From NCBI GenBank assembly GCA_024742495.1, contig JANSYJ010000003.1, positions 1 through 64,000 on the forward strand: a stretch of DNA of 64,000 bases. The letters are read 5' to 3'. This stretch comes from Bacteroidota bacterium (GTDB lineage: Bacteria > Bacteroidota > Bacteroidia > Flavobacteriales > Schleiferiaceae). This document shows positions 1 to 9,046 of this stretch, piece by piece. The notes beneath the pieces are model-generated. The model made no database searches, was not told the DNA's origin, and saw only the letters and a program-made list of their open reading frames with translations. Each line of letters opens with the position of its first letter. Within the stretch, counting starts at the first letter, position 1. A program made the position numbers and the translations under genes.

Positions 1-2
1 AA

Positions 3-110
3 GAAGGAAAGCACAAACTGTCGGCTTTGAACGCCGTGGCAAATAAAATTGTATTACGAATTTTTGCTGTAGCCAATCGAGAAGAACCTTTTGTGAAATT
101 AGCGGCCTAA
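3..110 (+). CDS. IS110-family transposase, C-terminal end only (partial)
   Basis: An open frame enters from the left edge and stops at TAA 108-110, giving 35 residues. The pattern GKHKLSALNAVANK followed by IFAVANREEPFV is the typical tail of IS110-type transposases (the DEDD/Ser transposases that act without long terminal inverted repeats). Only the tail is visible, so it is not possible to say whether the element is intact to the left. No inverted repeat or target duplication is seen after the stop, as expected for IS110. The family call rests on a short stretch and is moderate. Confidence 0.55.
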   Translation, partial: EGKHKLSALNAVANKIVLRIFAVANREEPFVKLAA

Positions 111-179
111 AAGTTTGTTTTAATCTTAGAATGCTCACCATAACAGACTAAACTTTGTCACCCCGAGCCTGTCGAGGGG

Positions 180-320
180 CAGGAGACTACAAACATTTGA
201 AAAGTAAAGTACCCCAGCCATGATTTTTTGGTTCTTTGGCATCCAAGGGAAAAGAAAAATAAAAAAGACCGGTTTGCTACTAGAGCTTAGACATGGGACC
301 GGTCATTGTGCTCCCTTTTA
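180..320. repeat. Dispersed intergenic repeat, copy a
   Basis: Positions 180-266 begin with CAGGAGACTACAAACATTTG and run through a CCCCAGCCATGATTTTTTGG core. Positions 267-320 (starting GACCGGTTTG, with TAGACATGGGACCGGTC inside) follow. Both modules recur at about 4950-5277 and 5446-5740, but there the second module precedes the first. No coding frame is convincing. This copy is the most diverged of the three. Confidence 0.7.
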
Positions 321-622
321 GAATTATTTGCTGCTAAGAGTTTGATTATGGTTCCAAAATGGTAGATCTAAAACTGCGATAAGTGCTTTTTGCAGAAAGC
401 TAATGCTTACCCGCGGGTCACTATCCAGAAGACATTTACTTCTCAGCAAAGCAGATACATGAAAATGCTGCCTAAAACCATTATGTACAAACTATAAATT
501 GACCAATTACTTTCCTAAAAATTGGGAAGGCTCATTTTTTACTTAAAAATGACTGCAGACTGAAGGTACACGGTAAGCCCTTTTTCTCATAATTGAATTA
601 CCTTGCGCTAAATCTGATTTTT
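321..622. other. Intergenic stretch, no recognised feature
   Basis: About 300 bases lie between repeat copy a and the first gene. I see no convincing ORF, RNA gene, terminator or TAnnTTTG promoter element here. It presumably holds the promoter and leader of the gene starting at 623. Confidence 0.5.
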
Positions 623-3055
623 ATGCAAAAGCTCCTTCGTTTAGCCCTCTTTTGGGTTTTAAGCCCTACACTTCTTTTTGGCAGCCACGTAATCACCAGC
701 TATGCCGAGTTTGAAATTGATTCAGCCACAAACGAGATATCAATCGAGTATCATGTTATTTTGGATTCTACAGGCATTAGCTTTATTCAAAATACCATTA
801 GTGCTCAAGGTCCAATTAACATTGTATTGTTGAGGGATACGGTAATTCCCTTTCTCGGAAAGCTTGGCGGACCATTTTGTTCAGGACCGATATACTACGA
901 AGTAATTTTTAAGGTAACTGGTCGGCCTCTTTGGGTTCCGAACGGTTCGGGCTTAATAACCTTTGATATGTGTCCCCCATGTTGTGTTAGCACTAGCCAA
1001 AACCTGGTCGGTAATTCCAAATCTTGTGCGTCCATAACTTTTGGAGCCCAACCAGACGGACAAGGGGACTATTACTTCCCCAATGTTAGTACTTTCGGCA
1101 CCTCTCGTAATTTTATTCAGGAAGCTTACGCGGGTTTATCGAACCTAAATGACTTCGGTCAGAATTTTATTCCTGGTGTAGATTCAATTGATTTTAGATT
1201 GGCTGGAGTTCCGCAGGGAGGCGGCGGCATTGCAGCTATGTTCCAAGGTTATTCTGTGATCACTCCATTACCAGATTTTTCTGAGGATAGTTTGAACGGG
1301 CCAAATGAATTTTATCCAAATCTTGGAGTAATAAAATCTTTAGCTATTGACAGTAGTTTTTCCGAAGGCAATTATTCAGTAGGGATTGAACGGAGGACCT
1401 ATAATGATGGTCAGGTTTATACTTCAGATCGAAGCACATTCTTAGTTTATTATCATCACCGTGACACCTCTATTGCGCCTTTTGATCTTCGGGTGAAAAC
1501 GCCAGATTCAAGCTTTCGAACCAATAGCGCCACCACTCATTTAAGCTATAACCTGGCGGTGGGCGATAGCCTGGAGCTTGATATTACAGCCTTAGGAAAT
1601 GTGGGAGATATAATGCTGCTGCTGTCCGATACCATTTTAGAACCTTTAGATACCAGTGAATTACCTGCCGGAACTAGCTATGGACTCCCCAAGCTCATTT
1701 CATTAAATCCCGGCGGAGGTTTTGTGAATCTTGATTCGAATAGCGTACGGTTTTCCTTTGTGCCGACTTTTGATAATATCCGCTACATGCGTGAGAGGAA
1801 TTACTATAAACTGGTATTTGGTCAAGATTCATGTAGGGGCGATGTTCATTCGGTTCTGATTGAAGTAGTGTTTAATCAAAAACCTAGAATATTGGTTTTG
1901 GGCGAAGAACGGGATTCATTAGAAATCTGCACCTTGTTTGACCCTAGACTGGAAGTATTTAAACCCAATAACAGTTTTAGATGGGTTCCCGCAGCTTTGT
2001 TCAGCTCTGCTACTAATCATTTTACCAATGTTACGGCTAAGGTTAGTCGGTGGTACTATCTCGTTAACCCTTTAACAGCCGCACTTTTAGATTCCATCTA
2101 CCTTGACTTTATACAAGTAGATACGCTGCATCAATTAAATGTCGATACCCTAGCTTCTCGCTTAGTGCTAAATGATGCAAAAGCCAGTCAATCTCAGGTT
2201 TGGAGAATTGCAGATATGATTGAGGTAGAAAACGATATGGAGGATGAACTACCCATTTTGGGCCCGGGTGAATACCATGTACTAAGCGAGTTTGATCGCT
2301 ATGAATGCCCTCATTTTAGTGACACAGCAAACATTTCTTATAATTCCAAATGGGCTTCCAACTACGGTAAAGCCCAAGGGGTAGATAGTGTGGTTTTAGA
2401 TGTTTTAGAGGATCCAAGGCGTCAATTCAGCTTCAAAATCCAATCTAATGCTGGAGTAAAACATATTAGTGAATTGTACATCAAAGGATTAAAGGATGTA
2501 AGTGATGATGGAAGTGCTTGGCTTACAGTACACTTAAACTCCAATGGAGGCTTTAATAGGATTGATACATTTACCTTAAAACAAGCTACATTCCTTACTA
2601 TTCCCGTTTCTGAAACTTTTCTTAACACCGATCGCTTAGAGGTCACTGTAGACATGCGAGGTAAAATAATGTATCATAAACTTGTAGTCCCCAATTACTC
2701 ATATTACGCCGGTGATTTTCGCTATTATCACCTAAGAGTAGGAGCGGATGGGAGTAATCTTCTAAACGCAACAAGCACTTTACCCGTCGGATTGAAATTA
2801 GCCAACACTATTGGCTTGGAAGAAATACCTGATACTAATGTTATCACTCTCTTTCCCCAGCCAACTTCTGGAATGCTTCAGGTGATTGGTTCTTCGATCA
2901 AAGGACAAAGCTGGACTTTAAAGGCTTTAAATGGTAGCAGCTTATTGCAGGGTACATTCAGTGGGAACGAGGCAGAGCTTGATTTAAGTCAACTTCCGGC
3001 AGGGCTTTATTTACTGGCCATTAATGAGCAAGTGCATAAGGTGGTGAAGGAGTAA
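623..3055 (+). CDS. Secreted T9SS cargo protein, function unknown
   Basis: 810 residues starting at ATG 623. An in-frame TTG at 593 is possible, but the signal peptide (MQKLLRLALFWVLSPTLLFG) begins exactly at the ATG. The C-terminus, from about residue 755, has the type A T9SS sorting domain: LFPQPTSG, then strands ending LDLSQLPAGLYLLAI and a lysine-rich tail. This domain sends proteins through the gliding-associated type IX system to the surface or medium. The N-terminal part holds a cysteine cluster (CPPCC) and resembles the beta-rich N-termini of other Bacteroidota surface proteins. No catalytic motif is seen, so adhesin or structural roles are as likely as enzymatic ones. Confidence 0.8.
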   Translation: MQKLLRLALFWVLSPTLLFGSHVITSYAEFEIDSATNEISIEYHVILDSTGISFIQNTISAQGPINIVLLRDTVIPFLGKLGGPFCSGPIYYEVIFKVTGRPLWVPNGSGLITFDMCPPCCVSTSQNLVGNSKSCASITFGAQPDGQGDYYFPNVSTFGTSRNFIQEAYAGLSNLNDFGQNFIPGVDSIDFRLAGVPQGGGGIAAMFQGYSVITPLPDFSEDSLNGPNEFYPNLGVIKSLAIDSSFSEGNYSVGIERRTYNDGQVYTSDRSTFLVYYHHRDTSIAPFDLRVKTPDSSFRTNSATTHLSYNLAVGDSLELDITALGNVGDIMLLLSDTILEPLDTSELPAGTSYGLPKLISLNPGGGFVNLDSNSVRFSFVPTFDNIRYMRERNYYKLVFGQDSCRGDVHSVLIEVVFNQKPRILVLGEERDSLEICTLFDPRLEVFKPNNSFRWVPAALFSSATNHFTNVTAKVSRWYYLVNPLTAALLDSIYLDFIQVDTLHQLNVDTLASRLVLNDAKASQSQVWRIADMIEVENDMEDELPILGPGEYHVLSEFDRYECPHFSDTANISYNSKWASNYGKAQGVDSVVLDVLEDPRRQFSFKIQSNAGVKHISELYIKGLKDVSDDGSAWLTVHLNSNGGFNRIDTFTLKQATFLTIPVSETFLNTDRLEVTVDMRGKIMYHKLVVPNYSYYAGDFRYYHLRVGADGSNLLNATSTLPVGLKLANTIGLEEIPDTNVITLFPQPTSGMLQVIGSSIKGQSWTLKALNGSSLLQGTFSGNEAELDLSQLPAGLYLLAINEQVHKVVKE

Positions 3056-3290
3056 GGTGACTTTAAAAATTATAGACTCTACTTATTCTGAACATTTTAG
3101 GACGATTGGAGCTATAAGCTCCGCTAAAACTTGGACCAGTGAATAATGTTTAAACTTAAGCAATGCTTGTACAGAAGTCTTTATTTGTAGAATGTCTTTA
3201 AATCAACGCTTTAACTCTGCCGCGAGGTTTTACCTCAATAATAGTTCTGAATGTGATTGCACTTCAAACTAGAATCCGTCAATTTCATTT
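3056..3290. other. Convergent intergenic region with a hairpin
   Basis: The gap between two convergent genes contains GGAGCTATAAGCTCC at 3108-3122, flanked by TTTTAG (3095-3100) and CTAAAA (3124-3129), which extends the dyad. There is no clear T-run, so a terminator role is uncertain. Nothing else is recognised. Confidence 0.4.
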
Positions 3291-4886
3291 CTACTCCTTC
3301 GGAATAATATAGCTCGCCCTAGCCACCTTTAGGCGCTCCTCTTCGCTTAGAATGTAGTAATACTTGTTATCGATGGTGCTTTTAAACAAGGAATGCACAT
3401 CCAGATATAGATCTTCATCTTCGGGGTCTAGAAGATGATCAACTATAATTTGGACATGTTCACCCGTTGCCGGGTCTATCTTATCAATTACTGGAATACC
3501 ATCTTCAACCTCTTCCAGTGGTTCGCGCTCCTCGTAATCATCTATGGTAAGGTTTTCATCTAATTCATTGTAGAGAATTAGCAAGGCGCCATTTTCAGAT
3601 AAGAATTTATATTCTAGATAGGCATCGTAAACATACATATCAAATTGATTCACCATACTCTTAGAGAGGTAATCAATGTTTTTATACCAAAGTAAGTTGT
3701 ACTGATTATCAAGGGTATAGACAAAGCGATCGTATTGATGGAAGCTTGAGAAAAGATTACTGCCAACCCGAGTCGCCGATCTATTTGTATGGGCTATTGT
3801 ATAAAAACGATTACCGCTCGAGTCTTGCAAGGAAGCTACATCATGGCCTAGGCCTGACTCAGGGTAATTGCTTGCTCCGAATGCTGAACGCATAGGGGTT
3901 CGAGGACCACTCAGCATTCCTCCAAAATAAGTGTAAATCTTCATGGAGCCTTCTTGCAAACGATGCTTTATAGCTGGTTTAAGCGTTTTACTTTGCAAGT
4001 CATACTCTAAGAGGTAAATGCCTTCTTTTAATTCAGAAGATTCTTGAGCTCGAAGAATGGGGAAGCTCATTTTATCTTGATGCTTTTTATGGGTACAATG
4101 GAACATGGGGTTGCCATTATCAAGCAGCCAACTGTCCTGGAGCTCTAAATAGATTAGGGGGTCTATGATTAAATTTTCAGGGATGGATACACTTGAAGAT
4201 TCAAAATCATTCTGCGCATCGAGATGGATAATATGCGGCGGTGAAAAAAAGAAAACCGACCCGTCGTTGCCAAATAAAGGCCTGGCGATCGAAGTTTTTA
4301 ATGGCCCATTCGAAGCGTAATCAATTTGATTAAGCTCCTCAAATGAACTACTTAAAATGCTTAGGGTTTCTTTGATTTGAGATCCTTTGTAACCTTTATG
4401 AATTTCAAATAGGTAGTAGTGGTCGGTTTTTTCGTGATACCAAATATCCATGAAGTTCTGATCCATGAAAGCATGATAGTCGTGATGTTTCAAAACCCGT
4501 TCAGCAATCACTTCGCCGCTATTTAAGTCCATTTGATGGACCCAAAGTTCGCGGTGTTTTTCTTTGCGATGATCATAGTAGACAAAAAAGACGAGGGTAT
4601 CATTCCGTACCATCCAGCGCTGTAAAACATGTTCCATCTTACGTTCTACATGTATTTCAAATATTGAATGCCTTTCGATTTCAAGCGTGGTTCGGTTTAC
4701 TTTCATCAGATCAGCATTGCCAATGTCTAGGCGAGCAACAAAGAATAAGTGACTATCATTCTCATGTACCAACTCAGGACTCAGGTAATTTCCAATGCCT
4801 TCACCGAGAGGACCTATTTCTACTTGTGCGGATAGGGATAATGCTCCAAATAGGAGCCCAAAAGTCATCAGGGTATTTTTAAGCAT
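3291..4886 (-). CDS. Secreted protein of unknown function
   Basis: 531 residues with a clear signal peptide (MLKNTLMTFGLLFGALSLSAQ), so it is exported. No lipobox and no T9SS sorting domain is visible at the C-terminus, so it is probably periplasmic or outer-membrane associated. The body is rich in aromatic residues and alternating strands (repeated patterns such as LFFVARLD, LVFFVYYD, FYTIAHTN), which suggests a beta-propeller-like fold, but no family motif is recognised. The gene is isolated: the repeat cluster lies upstream and a convergent T9SS gene lies downstream. Confidence 0.7.
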   Translation of the reverse strand: MLKNTLMTFGLLFGALSLSAQVEIGPLGEGIGNYLSPELVHENDSHLFFVARLDIGNADLMKVNRTTLEIERHSIFEIHVERKMEHVLQRWMVRNDTLVFFVYYDHRKEKHRELWVHQMDLNSGEVIAERVLKHHDYHAFMDQNFMDIWYHEKTDHYYLFEIHKGYKGSQIKETLSILSSSFEELNQIDYASNGPLKTSIARPLFGNDGSVFFFSPPHIIHLDAQNDFESSSVSIPENLIIDPLIYLELQDSWLLDNGNPMFHCTHKKHQDKMSFPILRAQESSELKEGIYLLEYDLQSKTLKPAIKHRLQEGSMKIYTYFGGMLSGPRTPMRSAFGASNYPESGLGHDVASLQDSSGNRFYTIAHTNRSATRVGSNLFSSFHQYDRFVYTLDNQYNLLWYKNIDYLSKSMVNQFDMYVYDAYLEYKFLSENGALLILYNELDENLTIDDYEEREPLEEVEDGIPVIDKIDPATGEHVQIIVDHLLDPEDEDLYLDVHSLFKSTIDNKYYYILSEEERLKVARASYIIPKE

Positions 4887-4949
4887 AGCGAATTTTGGTT
4901 AGTTGGGTTACCAAATGTAGAGAATAAAGAACGCTTTGCTTTGAGCTCA

Positions 4950-5010
4950 GACCGCTTCGCTTTTAGAACCTAGACATGAGATCAGTCGCTTCGCTCCTTG
5001 TGAGAGGAAT
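4950..5010. repeat. Dispersed intergenic repeat, copy b, first module
   Basis: Begins GACCGCTTCGCTTTTAGA and continues through TAGACATGAGATCAGTCGC to CTTCGCTCC. The same module occurs at 5446-5512 and, more diverged, at 267-320. The word CGCTTCGCT appears in direct and near-inverted arrangement, so short hairpins are possible. Confidence 0.75.
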
Positions 5011-5119
5011 AGCGTATTAAGGTTATGGTTACTACTCTAAATCTATAGTTTACGGGAAAAGTATAAGGCACCGTTTTTTAAACATTTAAAACTAACAATA
5101 TTGGGTAGTTGCCGGCCTT

Positions 5120-5237
5120 AGGGTGCGCAGCTTGCCAAATGGCAGTAGACGACTAGCTGAGATGGGTTGCGACATAAGGAGCTCGCCCACCGAAGCAGGA
5201 GACTACAAACATTTGAAGAGTTAAGCACCCCGGCCAT
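5120..5237. repeat. 118-bp near-perfect repeat, copy b
   Basis: Positions 5120-5237 match 5616-5733 over 118 bases with one difference that I can see (AATGGCAGT against AATGGAAGT). The second part, from CAGGAGACTACAAACATTTG, is also in copy a at 180. After the match, this copy continues CATGATTTTTTGGTTCTTTT like copy a, whereas copy c diverges into the next gene. Confidence 0.9.
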
Positions 5238-5333
5238 GATTTTTTGGTTCTTTTTCATCGAAGGAAAAAGAATGAGGAAATAAAAAAAGTGACTAGAAAT
5301 TTAGTGAAATCCTCATCCGTGCTGGCCCGGCCC

Positions 5334-5388
5334 AAAAGTCGATGGTCTGTGGGCAAACCGCAGGTTGGACCGCAGACCATCGACTTTT
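5334..5388. repeat. 16-bp perfect inverted repeat between repeat copies
   Basis: Arms AAAAGTCGATGGTCTG (5334-5349) and CAGACCATCGACTTTT (5373-5388) are exact reverse complements with a 23-base loop. It lies between the two 118-bp copies in a gap without genes. It could fold as a long RNA hairpin or be a REP-like palindrome. A T-rich run follows only on the right arm, and no gene reads into it from nearby, so a plain terminator is less likely. Confidence 0.8.
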
Positions 5389-5445
5389 CAGGGGCCTAGC
5401 GTTTTTGCCTACTTTTTGGGCAATGTGAAAAGGAGGGTTAATAAA

Positions 5446-5512
5446 GACCGCTTCGCTTTTAGATATTAGACCTGAGATCAGTCGCTGCGCTCCTTGAGAG
5501 AGGGATGGCGTT
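5446..5512. repeat. Dispersed intergenic repeat, copy c, first module
   Basis: Second clear copy of the module at 4950-5010: GACCGCTTCGCTTTTAGA, then GACCTGAGATCAGTCGC and GCTCCTTG. Its spacing to the following 118-bp module resembles copy b, so the pair of modules appears to have been duplicated as a unit about 496 bp apart. Confidence 0.75.
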
Positions 5513-5615
5513 TAAAGGTAGCGAGCATTACTCCGAAGCTATATTTCACGTATACAGTAAGAGGCACCACAACTAAAACACCTAAACCGAATAGTATTGC
5601 TTAGGTTTCGGCCCT

Positions 5616-5733
5616 AGGGTGCGCAGCTTGCCAAATGGAAGTAGACGACTAGCTGAGATGGGTTGCGACATAAGGAGCTCGCCCACCGAAGCAGGAGACT
5701 ACAAACATTTGAAGAGTTAAGCACCCCGGCCAT
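5616..5733. repeat. 118-bp near-perfect repeat, copy c
   Basis: Partner of 5120-5237. It ends about 70 bases before the start of the gene at 5801, and its sequence fuses into an open frame that would extend that gene's N-terminus. That extension is repeat-derived and not accepted as coding. Confidence 0.9.
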
Positions 5734-5800
5734 AATTTTTCAGCTTCTTGAAATCCAAGCCTTGGTTTTACACGTATATAGGGGGAACAGAGCGGGATTT

Positions 5801-6199
5801 ATGATAAAAGAATTAAACTGCCTTCGGGCCTTAGATCAGGATAAGGAGATAGTAATAGCAAAGTTTAGAGGTCCATTGGATTACCAAAACTTTGTGGAAG
5901 TGGATTTCCAATGCCGTAAACTGGCACACCGCATGGGCTTTGCCTTAATTCTCGATTGCCAACATGCGCAAATAGACATTCCACTGCGCGAATTATTGAC
6001 CTGGTTTTTAGATCGATACCTCGATGACCTGCATCTAAGGGAAGTCACTACCTTCTTTCTCATCGACTCAAAATTTTATCCAGCCGATCGATTGAACCTA
6101 GCCTGGGCGCCCTTTAAAGTGCCAAGCTATGCTTCCCACCAAAGTCTCAACGAAATTCAAGCCATTGTGGAGGAACAACCTTATGGCGTTTGGCGCTAA
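5801..6199 (+). CDS. Small protein, possibly STAS/SpoIIAA-like
   Basis: 132 residues from ATG 5801. An upstream in-frame start at 5663 is rejected because that extension is encoded by the 118-bp repeat. The pattern IVIAKFRGPLDYQNFVE followed by FALILDCQHAQI alternates strand and helix in the way SpoIIAA/STAS-like domains do (strand, short helix, strand with an acidic residue), but no phosphorylatable serine is evident at the expected place. It could instead be an uncharacterised family. It is convergent with the H-NOX/kinase pair; no operon partner. Confidence 0.6.
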   Translation: MIKELNCLRALDQDKEIVIAKFRGPLDYQNFVEVDFQCRKLAHRMGFALILDCQHAQIDIPLRELLTWFLDRYLDDLHLREVTTFFLIDSKFYPADRLNLAWAPFKVPSYASHQSLNEIQAIVEEQPYGVWR

Positions 6200-6254
6200 A
6201 TAGAGAAACCCTTAAGCTTGCTTTAAAGATTATTTAGGCTTTCTAATTAGCAGA

Positions 6255-7985
6255 CTAACTTAAAAACTTAGCCAGCACCCTTCTCAATTCTGAAATCTCA
6301 ATAGGTTTGGATAAAAAGTCATCCATGCCCGCTTCCAATGCTTTTTGCCGGCTTTCCGCAAATGCATCAGCGGTAAGCGCCACCACGGAAATACGTTCAC
6401 TTAGGCTATGCGCCTCCCGGTTTCGCCATTCTTGTATGGTACTAATGCCATCCTTTACGGGCATTTGAACATCTAAGAAAACCAGATCATAATGCTGCTT
6501 ATCCAGCTTATCCAAAGCCAATTGCCCATTATTTACCATCTCCAAATTGGGCTTAAACTTTTCAAGCATCTTCTGAAGTACCAATTGGTTCATCAAATTA
6601 TCCTCTGCTACCAGTATATTTTTACCGGCAACTATAGAAAGATCATGCGACCATGACTTTTGCTTATTGCTGTTTTCCTTGTGATCTGGATCGAAGTTAA
6701 AGTCCATGGTGAAAATGAAGCTACTGCCTTTTCCTTGCTCGCTCTCCACCCAAATATCACCACCCTGACCTTCAATGAATTTCTTGGTAATGGTGAGCCC
6801 TAATCCTGTTCCACCATATTTACGCGTTGTATCATCACCCTCCTGGGAGAAGCTTTCAAATACCTTGTCAATTTTATTGGCGGCTATGCCAATGCCCGTA
6901 TCTCTAACTTCAAATCGAATTTTAATTTTATTCTCCTCTTTTGAAAGGATTTTAGTGCCAATGGTAATGCTTCCCTTGGCAGTGAATTTCATCGCATTAC
7001 CAACTAAATTCAGGAAAATCTGATTTAGCTTAACCCGATCACCCTCAAGAATTCGAGGAATATCTGGATCCAGGTCGGTCTTAATTTCTACCCCAACTTC
7101 ATTGGCCCTAAATTCAAAGGTTTGACGGATACCTTGCAGTAAGTGCCTGAAATTAAAAGGGATTTGTTCAAAGGTGATTTTCCCGGCTTCAATTTTTGAG
7201 AAATCTAAAACCTCATTAATAATGCCCAATAAACTATCGGCAGAATATTTCATGGAATTGAGGTAGTGAGCTTGCGCTCGATCATGATCCTCACTCATGA
7301 GTATATTGGTTAAACCAATTATTGCATTTAATGGGGTGCGAATTTCATGACTGATTTTTGAAAGAAATTCTGATTTCGCGGAAGTCGCTTTTTGGGCAAT
7401 ATCACGCGCTTCTACCAATTCCCTGCGGTATTTCTCACTCTTAGTTATATCGAGGGAATAACCGATGAACATTTCAATTTCATTATGGCTGCCGAAAAGA
7501 GGTAAAAGGCGGCGGAGGTAGTAACGGGTTTGCCCTCCGCTTTTAATGTCTTCTATCCATTCGGTAAGCTTGAGGCTATTGCGAACCTCCTGATAGCGCG
7601 AAGCTCTTTCTTGGGCCACCTCCATGGGAAGGGATATTTTCTGGCAATAGTCAAAATCATTTTTTCCAATGAGCCATGAGCGCATTTCGGGGTTTTTAAC
7701 CGCACTTTCCGAAATAAAGATATAGCGTTGATTATGATCGGCCACAATAATTTCTGCGGGCACCTGATTAAGGATGGTTTCGTAAAAATTACGCTGTTCC
7801 TTAACTTCCTGAGCACGATCAGATACCTTAGTCTCCAAGCTACGGTTGAGTTCCTGTAGCTCAATATTGGTTTTATAAAGCTCCAAGGCACGATCTTCCA
7901 GTAACCTTTCGGCTTCCTTGCGACCTTGCTTTTCACGGTCCAAAGCCCGTTTTAATACTTTAATCTGTTTAAGGGTGTCTTCCAC
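6255..7985 (-). CDS. Hybrid histidine kinase paired with H-NOX
   Basis: 576 residues, cytoplasmic (no membrane segments). Order: N-terminal coiled coil (1-65), PAS domain (about 70-185), HisKA with phospho-acceptor His213 in SKISHEIRTPLNA, HATPase (about 315-430; DTGIGI and GGTGLGL), and receiver (about 455-575) with phospho-acceptor Asp505 in LVFLDVQMP and the conserved lysine in LSKPIE. Translation starts at GTG 7985, directly after the TAA of the H-NOX gene with no spacing. That is the arrangement of H-NOX-associated kinases, in which NO-bound H-NOX inhibits autophosphorylation. A phosphotransfer (Hpt) partner or final regulator is not in the window. Confidence 0.92.
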   Translation of the reverse strand: MEDTLKQIKVLKRALDREKQGRKEAERLLEDRALELYKTNIELQELNRSLETKVSDRAQEVKEQRNFYETILNQVPAEIIVADHNQRYIFISESAVKNPEMRSWLIGKNDFDYCQKISLPMEVAQERASRYQEVRNSLKLTEWIEDIKSGGQTRYYLRRLLPLFGSHNEIEMFIGYSLDITKSEKYRRELVEARDIAQKATSAKSEFLSKISHEIRTPLNAIIGLTNILMSEDHDRAQAHYLNSMKYSADSLLGIINEVLDFSKIEAGKITFEQIPFNFRHLLQGIRQTFEFRANEVGVEIKTDLDPDIPRILEGDRVKLNQIFLNLVGNAMKFTAKGSITIGTKILSKEENKIKIRFEVRDTGIGIAANKIDKVFESFSQEGDDTTRKYGGTGLGLTITKKFIEGQGGDIWVESEQGKGSSFIFTMDFNFDPDHKENSNKQKSWSHDLSIVAGKNILVAEDNLMNQLVLQKMLEKFKPNLEMVNNGQLALDKLDKQHYDLVFLDVQMPVKDGISTIQEWRNREAHSLSERISVVALTADAFAESRQKALEAGMDDFLSKPIEISELRRVLAKFLS

Positions 7986-8516
7986 TTAGGAGATTTTAAA
8001 CTTTACTACCGTTCCACTCTCTTCCAGCAATTCGGTTTCAATTTTTAGCTCAGTATCATATTTTTCCCCTGCCGCTTCAATCAGGCCCAATGCCAAGTCC
8101 GCCATTTTCCTTTCAGATCGGTATATCATGGTCATTTCACCATCCTTTCGCTCCGTCTCAAAACGAGGTAAATCTGCATCAGGATAAAGTTTTTTAACCT
8201 CTACATGAATGTGCTGATCCACTTGCTCCAATAAATCAAAGGGATGATTTACATTTTCAAAGAATGCGGGATAATTGGTATAAAAAGTATTAAATAAATA
8301 GTGCCCAAAAGCTTTCAGTAGGTCGGGTACAGGAACCTTGGTATGCTCGCTTAAATTTACCACTAGGGTCACCATCTCACTATGTGGGTAGCTGCCTACC
8401 GAAGTATAGCTTCCGCCAGATGCTAGTTCGGAAGACTCCAAAATGTCATCTACGGTCTCTAGGCCAAACTTTCCTTCAACCATATCCAGAAACTCCGAGA
8501 AAACGATTCCCTTCAT
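7986..8516 (-). CDS. H-NOX (heme NO-binding) sensor protein
   Basis: 176 residues, the normal size for a stand-alone H-NOX. It opens MKGIVFSEFLDMVE and has the family's heme signature: His104 (in HIHVEVKKLYPDA, seven residues before Tyr111) aligns with the proximal heme ligand of soluble guanylate cyclase, and YxSxR is present as Tyr132-Ser134-Arg136. It binds heme and senses NO (some homologues also bind O2) in the cytoplasm. It is the first gene of a two-gene operon with the hybrid kinase, which is its expected signalling partner. Family assignment is firm; ligand preference is inferred. Confidence 0.93.
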   Translation of the reverse strand: MKGIVFSEFLDMVEGKFGLETVDDILESSELASGGSYTSVGSYPHSEMVTLVVNLSEHTKVPVPDLLKAFGHYLFNTFYTNYPAFFENVNHPFDLLEQVDQHIHVEVKKLYPDADLPRFETERKDGEMTMIYRSERKMADLALGLIEAAGEKYDTELKIETELLEESGTVVKFKIS

Positions 8517-8658
8517 AATGCTATTTTTAAGATCTGTTAGTGCTTAAATTTAAGCCTGCAAGATACTAATCGCTAATTAAAATATGAGACTTAAAGAGTG
8601 CTGTTAATCAGGTCTTTACGGAACGAGGATTGCGATTTATTTATTTCTGCTAATTGGC

Positions 8659-9015
8659 TTGGCACTTTCAATTCTCGTTTTTATTCTGGATGATTTCCAT
8701 GAAGATGATAAAAATGGGACGGCAATTCTTTTCGCTGCATTGGCTCTGGGGCTTATGGGCCTTAGCGAAAATAGAACCCATGCCTGGCGTTTAAAAATCT
8801 ATTGGATTTGCATGGCATTGTACTTTTTAGAGCTCTTTAACCAGCTGAGCATTTATTTCCAAAACTGGGGATCACGCTTAAATTATTACAGCTCCATAAA
8901 TTTATTTGCTTCGGTCGGATACCTTTGGGCGCTGCTTTATTTCAGCTTTCGAGCTTTGATCATTATTCTGCCCTTGCACTATGCTTATTTACTCAAAGCC
9001 TATCAAAAGCTTTAA
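8659..9015 (+). CDS. Small membrane protein, unknown
   Basis: 118 residues from a TTG at 8659. About four hydrophobic segments (residues 1-10, 21-35, 47-66, 82-112). The start is uncertain: the frame stays open upstream to 8608 with no ATG or GTG, and the upstream codons read as hydrophobic (IAIYLFLLIG), which would complete the first membrane helix. So the real protein probably begins before the TTG, at an unusual codon, or there is a small sequence problem. It lies just before the bestrophin gene (31-bp gap) and may be cotranscribed. No family recognised. Confidence 0.5.
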   Translation: MALSILVFILDDFHEDDKNGTAILFAALALGLMGLSENRTHAWRLKIYWICMALYFLELFNQLSIYFQNWGSRLNYYSSINLFASVGYLWALLYFSFRALIIILPLHYAYLLKAYQKL

Positions 9016-9046
9016 GTTTTAAGAAATTATATGATCTTCGAGGTCT

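Noticed and set aside
1-110. Complete insertion sequence at the left edge
   Set aside because: Only the last 35 codons of the transposase are visible and no right end can be defined, so only a partial gene is reported.
5663-5800. N-terminal extension of the small protein at 5801
   Set aside because: The extension is encoded by the 118-bp repeat, which is non-coding elsewhere. The ATG at 5801 gives a sensible protein.
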